NCBI GenBank assembly: GCA_934096275.1
Contig: CAKOLK010000004.1
Location: 1-64,000 of the forward strand
Length of the DNA stretch: 64,000 nucleotides
DNA from: an uncultured Bacilli bacterium
GTDB lineage: Bacteria; Bacillota_I; Bacilli_A; RF39; UBA660
Direction of reading: 5' to 3'
Part shown: positions 25,955 through 35,376 of the stretch, piece after piece
Numbering within the stretch: position 1 is the first letter of the stretch
Layout of the letters: each line of letters opens with the position of its first letter
Position numbers and translations under genes: made by a program
The notes under the pieces: generated by a model
What the model was told of the DNA's origin: nothing
The model's input: only the letters and a program-made list of their open reading frames with translations
The model's database searches: none

Positions 25955-27139
25955 TTATGAATTAACTATCAAATACATTGTTGCTAAAAACTCTTTAGGA
26001 AATAAAACTGCTAAATTAAATATTTCTTCAGTATTTTGATTTTCTTTATACTTATTATAAATATGATTTATTAAAAGTTTACCTTTTAAATTAGTATTAT
26101 ATTTGATCTCTTCCTTAGTATTTAGCTTTTCTAATATCTTCTTATTAAACTTACTAACTGTATATATTCTAGTATTATCTAACTCGAATACTTTTCCTAA
26201 GTACTCTAAATACTCTAACATATAACCTTCAAGATCATTATCACTATTTATATCAAGTAATAATTTATTATACTTAGTTATTTCAAATATCTTATTCTTT
26301 ATCTTACTCTTCTTAGAATTACTAACTAACTTATTAATGTGATAAATATAATTCATTTTAATCTTTAGATAATTCTTATGAATATCTCCCTTTTTAAAAG
26401 TAAAGTTCTTACCATCTAACTTTTTAAAATATTTCATTGTATCATTATAACCAAGTCTTATATTTCTTTTAGTCAATTCAGGACTAAAATCTAAAGTAAA
26501 CAGTGCATTATCTTTACTTTTTATAACATCAACTTTTACATCTTTATTCTTATAATTCTTATGAAAACCAAATGCTGAAAGATCCACTGCCAATACTTCC
26601 TCTGCTCCCATCTTTATAGCTAAATCTATTGGCATATTATCATAATAACCACCATCTACAAAATATTCTCCATCTATTTGTTTTCTTTCAACTGCAGGAA
26701 AACATGTAGAAGACGCTATTACATAGTCTACTAATTTACCTTGTGGTATTTGATCCTTAGTAAGCATCTTTGGATTAAGAGTTTTTAAAGAAACTGTAAC
26801 AAGTCCAAAATCTATCTTTGATTTTCTTATTTTATTTTCATCTATTTCTTTTTTCAAAAACTCAGTAGCTTTATCAAACTTCATTCCTTTATTAGTAGCT
26901 ATTTCTTTAGCCATTACCTTTATATCATCAGATGTAAATAAATCACTAGTAGTCATATTAAGCCATAGTTTTCTTGCCTTTTTATAGTCACCCATAGCAT
27001 AAATAGCACCATTTATCGCACCAATCGAAGTACCAGTTACTATATCAAACTTCATATTAAGTCTTTTAGTAGCTTTCCATACTCCAATCTCATATGAACC
27101 CTTTGCTCCCCCTCCTGAGAATACTAATGCTCTTTTCAT
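25955..27139 (-). CDS. Patatin-like phospholipase
   Basis: A 394-aa protein with the patatin fold: oxyanion GGGAKGSYEIG (residues 9-19), nucleophile elbow GTSIG (about 37-41) and DGGYYDN carrying the catalytic Asp (about 165). These are cytoplasmic lipid acyl hydrolases, of the RssA/YlbK kind. The C-terminal part of about 200 residues is helical and family-specific. The ATG at 27139 follows GAGGTGAATAAGG. It is monocistronic. Confidence 0.92.
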   Translation of the reverse strand: MKRALVFSGGGAKGSYEIGVWKATKRLNMKFDIVTGTSIGAINGAIYAMGDYKKARKLWLNMTTSDLFTSDDIKVMAKEIATNKGMKFDKATEFLKKEIDENKIRKSKIDFGLVTVSLKTLNPKMLTKDQIPQGKLVDYVIASSTCFPAVERKQIDGEYFVDGGYYDNMPIDLAIKMGAEEVLAVDLSAFGFHKNYKNKDVKVDVIKSKDNALFTLDFSPELTKRNIRLGYNDTMKYFKKLDGKNFTFKKGDIHKNYLKIKMNYIYHINKLVSNSKKSKIKNKIFEITKYNKLLLDINSDNDLEGYMLEYLEYLGKVFELDNTRIYTVSKFNKKILEKLNTKEEIKYNTNLKGKLLINHIYNKYKENQNTEEIFNLAVLFPKEFLATMYLIVNS

Positions 27140-27218
27140 CCTTATTCACCTCATTATCATTATACAAAATTGTATTTTAATTGACAAGTAATTAATAATA
27201 AGATGTAATCTCTTTACA

Positions 27219-27794
27219 CTAATCAGTTATAAAAAATATCAAATCTTTACCAAGTGGATTATTAAAATAATTAGTTTTTAAAGAATTAGTAATTCTTAGT
27301 AATTCACTAACATCTTCACCATCAACTTTACAAGCATCTATCCAAAGAGTAATTAATTCTATAAAAACACTATATTCATGAATAAAGTAATTTTCATTAA
27401 ATACCCAGTTATTATCAAATGATAATGCTTGAGCCATTTCATATAGCTCATCAGTACCTACTTTTAAAACATGATTTTCACTAGTTTTACCTTCTTCATC
27501 AACATACAATTCATAACTAGTTTTTGTATTATCATTTACTTTCTTCTCTAACATACTACAATAAAACTGTCCTAAAGGCATTATTTCTTGTAAAAACTTA
27601 TTTATATTATCATTTACAAAATCTTCTTTTATAGATAATACCATTTCATTATCATTTTCTAAAACATTATAAGTATCTACATCAATATAATTACCTAATT
27701 GATTAAATATTTTATCCTTTTCTACCTTTTCATTTTCATTTTTTCTTGTAACTGTAACTCTTGTTGCTATTCCATACGAAAAAAATCTTCCCAT
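27219..27794 (-). CDS. Hypothetical protein
   Basis: A 191-aa protein of unknown family. AAGGAGGAAAGCT precedes the ATG. It has no membrane segment. It has its own promoter (TTGACT-18-TATATT, about 27843-27872), so it is not driven by the small RNA upstream. Confidence 0.7.
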   Translation of the reverse strand: MGRFFSYGIATRVTVTRKNENEKVEKDKIFNQLGNYIDVDTYNVLENDNEMVLSIKEDFVNDNINKFLQEIMPLGQFYCSMLEKKVNDNTKTSYELYVDEEGKTSENHVLKVGTDELYEMAQALSFDNNWVFNENYFIHEYSVFIELITLWIDACKVDGEDVSELLRITNSLKTNYFNNPLGKDLIFFITD

Positions 27795-27888
27795 AGCTTT
27801 CCTCCTTATTATAAAATTTATCTACCTCTACCAATGTATGAATTCAATATATCAAATTAAGAAGTACAAAGTCAAGCGAGTTCAGATC

Positions 27889-28021
27889 AAAAAAGCAACC
27901 CAAACAAGATTGCATCAATTCATTGTTAATGGGAACCCCAGGCGAGATGAATGCTCACATATAAATATATGCTTACTGGCTATGCCAACACATCGTTACC
28001 CCTTCACAAGTTCCCATACAC
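27889..28021 (-). ncRNA. Independent structured small RNA, about 133 nt, unknown class
   Basis: Minus strand: TTGTTT-18-TATAAT (28028-28057), then a multi-branched RNA. TGGGAAC pairs with GTTCCCA to close about 85 nt that contain hairpins TGGC-ATA-GCCA and CATATA-TTTA-TATGTG. It ends at a clear terminator (GCAATC-loop-GGGTTGC plus TTTTTT, 27889-27912). The single-stranded-looking stretches are purine-rich (GTGAAGGGGTAACGATG). It has no good ORF on its own strand. It lacks the GGAAG-type loop of SRP RNA and does not look like 6S, tmRNA or RNase P. A known riboswitch or sRNA class that I do not recognise is possible. Confidence 0.65.
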
Positions 28022-28097
28022 ATATATATTATATCATTACTAAGTTTTTTAAAACAAGTGAAAAACTAGAAATAAAAAAGCAAGCATAAGCTTACTC

Positions 28098-28457
28098 TTA
28101 GTAATTACAACATGAACCACATTGTACATTTTCACATACGTTTTCTTCACAACAAGAATAACTTGGTTGATATGTGTGTTTAAATACATGATGATTAACT
28201 ATTCTTGTTCTTACTGGACATACATGTGGTACAACATGTTCGATAGTTCTGTTAACTACTCTTTCTCTTACTGGCTCAATGATTGGTGCTTGAGTAGTAC
28301 CCATCATCATTCCTCCAGCATTTGAATTAACATTTGTCATTTGATCTTGATTAAGATCAATATCAATATTGCCACTATTGTTGTCTATGTCTATTAGACT
28401 TTCTTGTCCAGGCATAGTAAACATTGGCATTTGTCTCATACAATTTCTATTGAACAT
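28098..28457 (-). CDS. CotD-like spore coat protein
   Basis: A 119-aa protein with a Met/Asn-rich N-terminus, then a region resembling inner coat protein CotD: IIEPVRERVVNRTIEHVVPHVCPVRTRIVNHHVFKH. It ends in a Cys-rich tail (SCCEENVCENVQCGSCC). Coat proteins of this type are laid on the forespore under sigma-E/K control. A GGGGGATTTATA site precedes the ATG at 28457. Confidence 0.8.
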   Translation of the reverse strand: MFNRNCMRQMPMFTMPGQESLIDIDNNSGNIDIDLNQDQMTNVNSNAGGMMMGTTQAPIIEPVRERVVNRTIEHVVPHVCPVRTRIVNHHVFKHTYQPSYSCCEENVCENVQCGSCCNY

Positions 28458-28601
28458 TATAAATCCCCCTATCTAATTTATCATATTCAAATATAATATT
28501 TAGTGTATAATACAAACGCCTTTATTATTTATTAATTTTCAATAAACAAAAAGTCAACAAAATTGGAATTCAATTCCGATTTTGTATAAAAAATAAAATG
28601 C

Positions 28602-28961
28602 TTACTTGTCAATTTCTTTCTTTATCCAAGTCATTATCACTTCATTAATATATTTTATTTCATCATCATCTAAAATCTTATTCTTATCAATACCATACCA
28701 TTTACTAATACATCCTCTACAACAAGTAGCAGTAGCATGCTGAGCAATAAATACAGGATGTCCATTCATCGGAGTCTGCTTCCCATCATTTACTTTACTT
28801 ACATCTTTTAATCTCTTATTTATAAAATCATATGCATGCTCACTTATCTTATCTAAGCCTTTTTCATTTACATAATCTATATCTTTTAGTTTTAAATGAA
28901 AACTATTTCTAAACTTAGACTTAGATAAATTATACAAAACCAAATCTATATTTTTATTCAT
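28602..28961 (-). CDS. DUF4186 family protein
   Basis: A 119-aa protein matching DUF4186: FHLKLKDIDYV, the strongly conserved NDGKQTPMNGHPVFIAQHAT followed by ATCCRGC-KWYGI, and VIMTWI. The His/Cys pattern suggests metal binding; the function is not established. It is probably co-transcribed with the zinc-ribbon gene upstream. Confidence 0.85.
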   Translation of the reverse strand: MNKNIDLVLYNLSKSKFRNSFHLKLKDIDYVNEKGLDKISEHAYDFINKRLKDVSKVNDGKQTPMNGHPVFIAQHATATCCRGCISKWYGIDKNKILDDDEIKYINEVIMTWIKKEIDK

Positions 28962-28978
28962 AGTAAAAAGATAGTCTC

Positions 28979-29413
28979 CTATCTATTCTTTTTAACTTTA
29001 ATTGAGTAAATAATTGCCTCAATAACAAATACTGGTACAGTACATAAACCTATAAAAGTACAAATAGTACTAAATGTTTGAAAAAATGATGATTGTGTAA
29101 CGCTTGGAGATGCAAAAAGACTAATAAAGCCCTTAACAAAATATGGTACCCAAAATATAAAAATACAAAGACATCCATATTCCCAATGGTATCTAACCTT
29201 TTTAGGTTGTTGATATTGATTTTGCCCGTACATTTGATTATTCATCATATTTTGTTGTTGATACATTTGATTGTTCATTCCTTGAAATTGATTGTTTTGC
29301 TGTTCATACATATTGTTATTATTAACTACTTGTCCTTGTTCTACTTTAGTTCCACAATTAGGACAAAACATTTGATTACTACTTAGTATATGCCCACATT
29401 GTCTACAATTCAT
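28979..29413 (-). CDS. Zinc-ribbon membrane protein
   Basis: A 144-aa protein. An N-terminal zinc ribbon (CRQCGHILSSNQMFCPNCG) is followed by a Gln/Asn/Met-rich linker with repeated NNQMYQQQ, and two C-terminal membrane helices (about 78-100 and 115-138). GGAGGTAATTCAT precedes the ATG. The role is unknown. Confidence 0.8.
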   Translation of the reverse strand: MNCRQCGHILSSNQMFCPNCGTKVEQGQVVNNNNMYEQQNNQFQGMNNQMYQQQNMMNNQMYGQNQYQQPKKVRYHWEYGCLCIFIFWVPYFVKGFISLFASPSVTQSSFFQTFSTICTFIGLCTVPVFVIEAIIYSIKVKKNR

Positions 29414-29462
29414 ATGAATTACCTCCTAGTATAAGGATAGCAAAAAGATTAATTCACTTCAA

Positions 29463-29497
29463 CAAAAAACGTAAAGTTTACTTTTACTTTACGTTTA
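29463..29497 (-). terminator. Terminator of ffh
   Basis: AAACGTAAAGT pairs with ACTTTACGTTT and TTTTG follows on the minus strand. Confidence 0.75.
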
Positions 29498-30802
29498 AAA
29501 AGGCATTTTAAAATTTCCAGATGATATTTGTTTCATCATCTTTTTACTTTGTTCAAATTGTGTTATTAATCTATTTACTTCCATCACCGGTCTTCCACTT
29601 CCCTTAGCAATTCTCTCTTTTCTAGATGCTTTTAATACTTCAGGATGTCTTCTTTCATATGGAGTCATAGATAAAATAATTGCTTCAACATGAGCCATAT
29701 CCTTAGGATCAATCTTAATATTATTAAGTCCCATTTTTTTAGCACCTGGTATTAATTTTAATAAGGATTCTAAAGAACCAAGCTTTTTCATTTGTTTCAT
29801 TTGGGTTAGGAAATCTTCAAGATCATACTTACCACTTTGCATCTTTTTAAGAGATTTTTCTGCTTCTTTCTCATCAATTACTTCATTTGCTTTATCTACT
29901 AGAGAAAGAATATCACCCATTCCTAATATTCTTGAAGCCATTCTATCAGGATAAAAATAATCTATTCCATCGAGTTTCTCAGATATACCAATAAACTTAA
30001 TAGGTACGTTAGTAAGATGTCTTACAGAAAGAGCAACACCTCCCCTGGTATCTCCATCTAGCTTAGTTAAAATAACACCAGTTAATAAAATAGCATCATT
30101 AAAACCTGTTATTACATTAATAGCATCTTGCCCCATCATAGAATCTATTACTAATAATATTTCATCAGGATTTACTTCATCTTTAATATTTTTAAGCTCA
30201 TTCATTAAATCTTCATCAATATGAAGTCTACCAGCAGTATCTATTAAAACATAATCATAATTATTTTCTTTTGCATAAGCCATTGCATTTCTAACTATTT
30301 CTACAGGATCTTTCTTTCCTTCTTCATAAACTGTTATACCAAGTTCTTTTCCAATTTGCTTTAATTGATCAATAGCAGCAGGTCTATAAACATCACAGGC
30401 TACTAAAAGAGGATTTTTCTTTTCCTTTTTTCTAAGTAAATTAGCAAGCTTTCCAATAGTAGTAGTCTTACCACTTCCTTGTAAACCAACCAACATAAGA
30501 GTAGCAGGATTACCCTTAGTATTTAAAGGAGCTTGTTCCCCACCAAGAAGATCTTCAAGTTCATCGCGAATTATACCAACAAACATTTCTCCTGGAGAAA
30601 GACTCTTTTTTACTTCCTCACCAAGAGCTTTTTCTTTCACATTATTAGTAAACTCCTTAACAACTTTATAATTAACATCAGCCTCAAGAAGTGCAAGCCT
30701 TACTTCTCTTAACATTGGATCAATATTATCTTCAGTTATCTTTCCATAACCTTTTATATTTTTAATAGCATTCTGTAATCTATCACTTAATAATTCAAAC
30801 AT
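29495..30802 (-). CDS. ffh: Signal recognition particle protein Ffh
   Basis: The SRP54 GTPase that delivers nascent membrane proteins to FtsY. A 435-aa protein with N domain, G domain (GLQGSGKTTTIGKLA; DTAGRLHID; TKLDGDTRGG) and M domain (KMQSGKYDLEDFLTQM to the GSGRP helix). Like many Firmicutes Ffh proteins it lacks a long Met-rich tail. The ATG at 30802 follows GGTGATATAA. Its usual partner ylxM is not adjacent. Confidence 0.96.
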   Translation of the reverse strand: MFELLSDRLQNAIKNIKGYGKITEDNIDPMLREVRLALLEADVNYKVVKEFTNNVKEKALGEEVKKSLSPGEMFVGIIRDELEDLLGGEQAPLNTKGNPATLMLVGLQGSGKTTTIGKLANLLRKKEKKNPLLVACDVYRPAAIDQLKQIGKELGITVYEEGKKDPVEIVRNAMAYAKENNYDYVLIDTAGRLHIDEDLMNELKNIKDEVNPDEILLVIDSMMGQDAINVITGFNDAILLTGVILTKLDGDTRGGVALSVRHLTNVPIKFIGISEKLDGIDYFYPDRMASRILGMGDILSLVDKANEVIDEKEAEKSLKKMQSGKYDLEDFLTQMKQMKKLGSLESLLKLIPGAKKMGLNNIKIDPKDMAHVEAIILSMTPYERRHPEVLKASRKERIAKGSGRPVMEVNRLITQFEQSKKMMKQISSGNFKMPF

Positions 30803-30846
30803 TTATATCACCAATATTTATTATATAATAAAATGCATTAAAATAA

Positions 30847-30874
30847 AAGAAAAAATCCCAGAAAAGTCTGGGAC
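30847..30874 (-). terminator. Terminator of the SPFH/NfeD operon
   Basis: ATCCCAGA and TCTGGGAC form a stem with a T-run after it on the minus strand. A second hairpin, GTCATGA-gga-TTCATGAC (about 30885-30903), lies just before it. Confidence 0.75.
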
Positions 30875-30943
30875 TTACTACGTCATGAATCCTCATGACA
30901 CTATTATATTATGTAATATTTCTATAAATATACATATTTTTAA

Positions 30944-31825
30944 TTATTTTTTATTTTTTTCTACAAGTTCACTTACAGTAGTAGTAACAGTAGCTAGATT
31001 TTGTAAATCAGATGGAATTATAATCTTAGTAGATTGTCCATTTGCAGCTTCAATAAATGCTTCATAACTCTTTAATTTCAATACTGATTCATCTGCTTTT
31101 GCATCTTTAAGAAGTTTTAACCCTTCAGCAGTAGCTTGTTGTATTTTAAGTATTGCTTCAGCTTCCCCTTCAGCTTCTTTTATTTGAGCCTCTTTTTTAG
31201 CTTCAGCACGAAGAATCATACTTTGTTTTTCACCCTCAGCAGTAAGAATAGCAGCTTTTTTTTCACCTTCAGCTTGAAGAATCTTTTCACGTCTTTCACG
31301 TTCAGCACGCATTTGTTTTTCCATAGCTTCTTGTATATCTCTAGGTGGTAAAATATTTTTAACTTCAACACGAGTAACTTTTATTCCCCATGGATCTGTT
31401 GCCTCATCCAAAATTGCACGCATTTTAGAATTGATTATATCACGTGAAGTCAATGTTTCATCAAGTTCTAACTCCCCAATTATATTTCTAAGTGTAGTAG
31501 CAGTCAAGTTTTCAATAGCACTTATTGGCATTTCAATACCATATGTATACAACTTAGGATCAGTTATTTGAAAATAAACAACTGTATCAATTTGCATTGT
31601 AACATTATCCTTTGTAATTACAGGTTGTGGTGCAAAATCTCTTACTTGTTCTTTTAAAGTAACTCTATTTGATACTCTTTCAATTATAGGTATCATAATA
31701 TTAAAACCATTATGTAATGTTCTATTATATGAACCAAGTCTTTCTACTACATATGCTTTTGATTGAGGTATTATTTTAACCCCACTTATAACTAGTACAA
31801 CTAATACTATTCCAAGAATTATCAT
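30944..31825 (-). CDS. SPFH/stomatin (band 7) membrane protein
   Basis: A 293-aa protein. An N-terminal membrane hairpin (IILGIVLVVLVISGVKIIP) is followed by the SPFH domain (YVVERLGSYNRTL, PIIERVSNRVTLKEQ, ITKDNV) and a coiled coil with AEGEKKA repeats. It organises membrane microdomains together with NfeD proteins. Its start overlaps the nfeD stop by one base. Confidence 0.94.
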   Translation of the reverse strand: MIILGIVLVVLVISGVKIIPQSKAYVVERLGSYNRTLHNGFNIMIPIIERVSNRVTLKEQVRDFAPQPVITKDNVTMQIDTVVYFQITDPKLYTYGIEMPISAIENLTATTLRNIIGELELDETLTSRDIINSKMRAILDEATDPWGIKVTRVEVKNILPPRDIQEAMEKQMRAERERREKILQAEGEKKAAILTAEGEKQSMILRAEAKKEAQIKEAEGEAEAILKIQQATAEGLKLLKDAKADESVLKLKSYEAFIEAANGQSTKIIIPSDLQNLATVTTTVSELVEKNKK

Positions 31826-32247
31826 TAATCATCTTCCTCCTTTTCTTTAACAATTAATTTTACTCCCTCTATTGCAAGTATTTCTACTTTGCTACCCTCT
31901 TTAATCTTTTTATTAGCTTTAGCACTCCAGTACTTACCATCAATTTTAACTTCACCAATATCAGTCTTAGTTATTTCTTTAGTAACTATGCCAGTTTTTC
32001 CTATTAACATATCAGCATTAGTTCTTGATGGTTTAGTAAGTAAATACTTTCTTACAACTGGTCTTGTAAATAATAAAGTTATTACACTGACTATTAGAAA
32101 AACAGTAGTTTGAATCATTACATTATCAGTAAATAATGACACAATATATGCAAGAAGTGCTCCAAAAGCAAACCATATTGTTGTTAAATTAACAGTGCAT
32201 AACTCTAATATTATTAAAACCACAAATAATATTAACCATGAATACAT
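31825..32247 (-). CDS. NfeD family membrane protein
   Basis: A 140-aa partner of the SPFH protein. Three membrane helices are followed by a C-terminal OB-fold (LIGKTGIVTKEI, GEVKIDGKYWSAKA, KVEILAIEGVKLIVK). The ATG at 32247 with GGAG five bases upstream is preferred to the GTG at 32256. This short form lacks the N-terminal serine-protease domain of long NfeD. Confidence 0.9.
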   Translation of the reverse strand: MYSWLILFVVLIILELCTVNLTTIWFAFGALLAYIVSLFTDNVMIQTTVFLIVSVITLLFTRPVVRKYLLTKPSRTNADMLIGKTGIVTKEITKTDIGEVKIDGKYWSAKANKKIKEGSKVEILAIEGVKLIVKEKEEDD

Positions 32248-32384
32248 ATACTCCACTTCCTTATACCTTTATATTATCATATTTTTTATGTTTCTACAAT
32301 ATGCCTTTTAATACACACTTACAATAATTTTATGTCACACCATATATTTTTTATTAATTTGCGTTTCTTGTGCACATGAAATAA

Positions 32385-32879
32385 TTATTTTTCTATATAC
32401 GAAGTAAATACTACTTCTTTAGCATTATCATCTAAATTACTTAATTGATCTTTTAAAAAATCAGGTTTTATTGGTGATTTATTTATTTCTATTAAATCAA
32501 ACCATTTGAAAATTAAATTTTCGTTTTCTTCCACTCCGTCGAACTCTTCATTTTCAACTATCCATTCTTCAGGATTAACATCAACTATATAACTGAAAAT
32601 ATATTGATGAAATTTAATATCATTAAAAGTGAAAAAGTATTCCGAAACACTATTACAATTTATTACATTGAATTTAGTAACATTTAGTTCCTCTTGTAAT
32701 TCGCGACAAATTGTTTCTTCTCCTTTTTCTCCTACTCTGATTTTTCCACCTGGTAATGCCCAAAATTCATCTTGTTTTCGCTTTTGAAATAACACCTTAT
32801 TATTATTTTTAATTACTGCTACTGCTCTAATATTTAACAAATAATCTTCAATATTAATATTAATATCCTTATTCTTCAT
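32385..32879 (-). CDS. Nudix hydrolase (copy 2)
   Basis: A 164-aa protein with the Nudix box GGKIRVGEKGEETICRELQEEL (GX5EX7REUXEEXGU) and N-terminal RAVAVIKNNNKVLFQKR. It is about 35-40 percent similar by eye to the neighbour at 32884. It hydrolyses nucleoside diphosphate-linked substrates; the specificity is not visible. AAGGAGATGACTAT precedes the ATG. It is the last gene of the long operon running from 41704. Confidence 0.9.
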   Translation of the reverse strand: MKNKDININIEDYLLNIRAVAVIKNNNKVLFQKRKQDEFWALPGGKIRVGEKGEETICRELQEELNVTKFNVINCNSVSEYFFTFNDIKFHQYIFSYIVDVNPEEWIVENEEFDGVEENENLIFKWFDLIEINKSPIKPDFLKDQLSNLDDNAKEVVFTSYIEK

Positions 32880-32883
32880 ATAG

Positions 32884-33378
32884 TCATCTCCTTATTCTAG
32901 ATTCTATCATATTTTCTTGCTCATTTTCAATAATGTTCTTTAGTATATCAATAATTTCTACTGGCACAATGTTATTACTGTTTAATTCATTGCTATTAAA
33001 CCACGCATATTTTAAATGCTTTTGTTTTTCTACTCCATCGAAATACTTGCTGTTCTTTAATTTGCTATCGTTTTTTAATTTTGCTAAATACATAAACATG
33101 TATTCATGGAACTTTTCATTGTTATATTCAAAAAAGTTTTCTTTAACATCAAATAAATTTGATACCTCTACTTTTTCACCGATTTCTTCTTCTAGTTCTC
33201 TATTTATTGTTTCTTCTCCTTTTTCCAAAATTGCTACCTTTCCACCTGGCAATGCCCAAACCGGATCTGTTTCTCTCTTTTGAAATAATATAGCTCCATT
33301 ATTAACAATAATAGCCACTGCTCTAACATTTACTCTTACATTACAAATTTTAAAAGTTATGTCTGTTTTTTCTGCCAT
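32884..33378 (-). CDS. Nudix hydrolase (copy 1)
   Basis: A 164-aa Nudix protein: RAVAIIVNNGAILFQKRETDPVWALPGG then the box residues GEETINRELEEEIGE. It is paralogous to the gene at 32385 and four bases upstream of it, so the pair arose by tandem duplication. AGGAGG, the site for this gene, lies within the last codons of the HprK-like gene. Confidence 0.9.
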   Translation of the reverse strand: MAEKTDITFKICNVRVNVRAVAIIVNNGAILFQKRETDPVWALPGGKVAILEKGEETINRELEEEIGEKVEVSNLFDVKENFFEYNNEKFHEYMFMYLAKLKNDSKLKNSKYFDGVEKQKHLKYAWFNSNELNSNNIVPVEIIDILKNIIENEQENMIESRIRR

Positions 33379-33381
33379 TTA

Positions 33382-34305
33382 TTAAAACCTCCTTCTAACG
33401 ACACAATCGTCAACTTTGTCTATCACTTCTTTTTCCGTAGATTTCCCTTGCAACAATTCAAAACTAGTTATATCAGATAAATCACAGTTATTATTATACT
33501 TTCCAATAATATCGTGTAAATATCCTTTTTGCTTAGGTATCGCGTCTTCGCGCATTACATTCGCTTTTATCAATTCATTAACTGAATTAATATCTTTTAT
33601 ACAAATACCATTTATATTTCCGTCATATTTGCAAAAAACTATCGCACCTAGTTCAATATGAGATTTCATGTATGTGCCAAAGTATTTTGGAACTTCTTTG
33701 TTCTCTAAAAATTTCTTATTTATCTCTTCAATTGAATACGAGTCAAAATTAGAGAAACTTTTAATTATATCTTTTTCATTTATTCCCATTGAATATGGAA
33801 TACCACACACAATTATCTTATCTCCATCATTCTTTATTGCTAACCTATCGTTAGCAATATATCCATATCCATTTTTTAATAATTTCGATAATAATGTGGT
33901 CTTGCCACTTCCTGATTTTCCTGTAATAATTACACCTTTATTATCTTTCACAGCACAAGCACCATGCACTATTGTATATCCTTTTTGTTCAAAAATCTTT
34001 ACTGCCGTTGTAGTAAAAATTCTTTTTATAAATAATTCTTTCGTTTTATCAAAATATGGAATATTGATATTTAATTCTTTGGTATTTCCGTTTATGTAAT
34101 TGTCAGTAGAGTCGTACCTTTCACGATCAATATAATCAAATGATAATGGTATTCCAACTAAAAAATTTATTTCATAATCAATACCTTTAGATACATCATT
34201 GTAATAACTTCCAAACATATCATTTAAATAGTTTATTATTTTCGAATTATCACTATTAACTTTAATAGACATATCATTACAGGCAAAAACTATGCTTCCC
34301 ACCAA
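33382..34305 (-). CDS. HPr kinase-like P-loop protein
   Basis: A 307-aa protein whose C-terminal two thirds resemble the catalytic domain of HprK and the HprK-related kinases: TIVHGACAVKDNKGVIITGKSGSGKTTLLSKLL (Walker A at about 128-135), then ANDRLAI and IPYSMGIN. The HprK N-terminal domain is absent. Similar stand-alone proteins occur in polysaccharide, PqqD-type and lasso-peptide loci and may phosphorylate a small molecule or peptide. The start (TTG 34305 or GTG 34302, after GGGAGG) is uncertain. Confidence 0.8.
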   Translation of the reverse strand: MVGSIVFACNDMSIKVNSDNSKIINYLNDMFGSYYNDVSKGIDYEINFLVGIPLSFDYIDRERYDSTDNYINGNTKELNINIPYFDKTKELFIKRIFTTTAVKIFEQKGYTIVHGACAVKDNKGVIITGKSGSGKTTLLSKLLKNGYGYIANDRLAIKNDGDKIIVCGIPYSMGINEKDIIKSFSNFDSYSIEEINKKFLENKEVPKYFGTYMKSHIELGAIVFCKYDGNINGICIKDINSVNELIKANVMREDAIPKQKGYLHDIIGKYNNNCDLSDITSFELLQGKSTEKEVIDKVDDCVVRRRF

Positions 34306-34367
34306 AACATTCCTCCCTTAATTAAGTTTAATATATTATACATTTATATTACTATAAGTAATATTTG

Positions 34368-35360
34368 TTATTTTAATTTTCTAGTTCTTTGGTATTCTTG
34401 TTTAACATCATTATCCATTATTTCGGAAATAAATTCATCATTTAATTCAACCATAAACATTATGTCATCAACTAATTCATCAACATCTATTTTCAATTTT
34501 CTGCAAATAGACTGTAATTTAGTAATTAAAACATTTCTATTCATTTGATTAAGATCCGAAAAATTAATAACATTGATGATTTTGTCTTTATAATCACAAT
34601 ATTCTAGAATTTGATCTAAATGATCCAACCTTATATATGCTCTTTTTTCTTCTTCTTTTGTAAAAATAGTAGCTTTATATCCTGTTAGCAACTTATGACT
34701 GTATGGATATAACATTTCCCCAACATTTTGTACTAAGTATTCTGGATTAAATCTTTGGTATACTAAATGAGGATAATTTGTGTATGAATATGGACTGATG
34801 CCATACATATTAACTGCATACGGGTAATTATTATTAGAAGCATTATAAGTAATTTTGATATTTTGATTCTGATTTGGAGTGATATTATATTCACCATTTT
34901 CTAAAAAAGTTAACGGCACTTGAATTTTTAATCCCGGATCAAATATTGTATATTTTACGTTATCTCTATCTAAAGCAGGATATATTAATGATACATGTGC
35001 CTCTTTTATTTTTTTATCACCACACTCTAAAGCATATTCTCTAGCCTGATGAGACAAATAACTAGCATCTATATCTATTTTTTTTAATTCTTCTTTCAAC
35101 AGTCTAGCAAGATATACACAATTAAATTGTGATTTTTCAAATTCTTCGATTGATACACTATTATAAGCATCAAGTAGTGAAGTTTTATACACTTTTCGTA
35201 ACAATGTAAGCATATCAAAAGTACTTACAGAATTTTCCTCTAATACTTTATCTATTAAAGGTGTTGCAGTTTTAATCTTCTCCTCGTTATACCGTTCTAA
35301 ATTATCACGATCTAATTTATTCTTAATAATTGGAGAAGCATCATCTCTATTAATAATCAT
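34368..35360 (-). CDS. Putative Cys-His-Asp (transglutaminase/NAT-like) protein
   Basis: A 330-aa protein. The segment FNCVYLARLLKEELKKIDI...EAHVSLIYPALD...YTIFDPG has the order and spacing of a papain/transglutaminase or arylamine N-acetyltransferase type Cys-His-Asp triad. The rest has no recognisable family. No signal peptide is seen. AGGAGGAATTTGT precedes the ATG. In this operon it could be an acyl- or aminoacyl-transfer enzyme; that is inference only. Confidence 0.65.
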   Translation of the reverse strand: MIINRDDASPIIKNKLDRDNLERYNEEKIKTATPLIDKVLEENSVSTFDMLTLLRKVYKTSLLDAYNSVSIEEFEKSQFNCVYLARLLKEELKKIDIDASYLSHQAREYALECGDKKIKEAHVSLIYPALDRDNVKYTIFDPGLKIQVPLTFLENGEYNITPNQNQNIKITYNASNNNYPYAVNMYGISPYSYTNYPHLVYQRFNPEYLVQNVGEMLYPYSHKLLTGYKATIFTKEEEKRAYIRLDHLDQILEYCDYKDKIINVINFSDLNQMNRNVLITKLQSICRKLKIDVDELVDDIMFMVELNDEFISEIMDNDVKQEYQRTRKLK

Positions 35361-35376
35361 ACAAATTCCTCCTTAG

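Noticed and set aside
27889..28021. SRP RNA, 6S RNA, tmRNA or c-di-GMP riboswitch
   Set aside because: The SRP tetraloop region, tmRNA ends and tag ORF, and the conserved c-di-GMP motifs are missing; size and branching do not fit 6S. Left as unknown.
27838..28089. 83-codon plus-strand ORF
   Set aside because: It runs antisense across the structured RNA and has no ribosome binding site.
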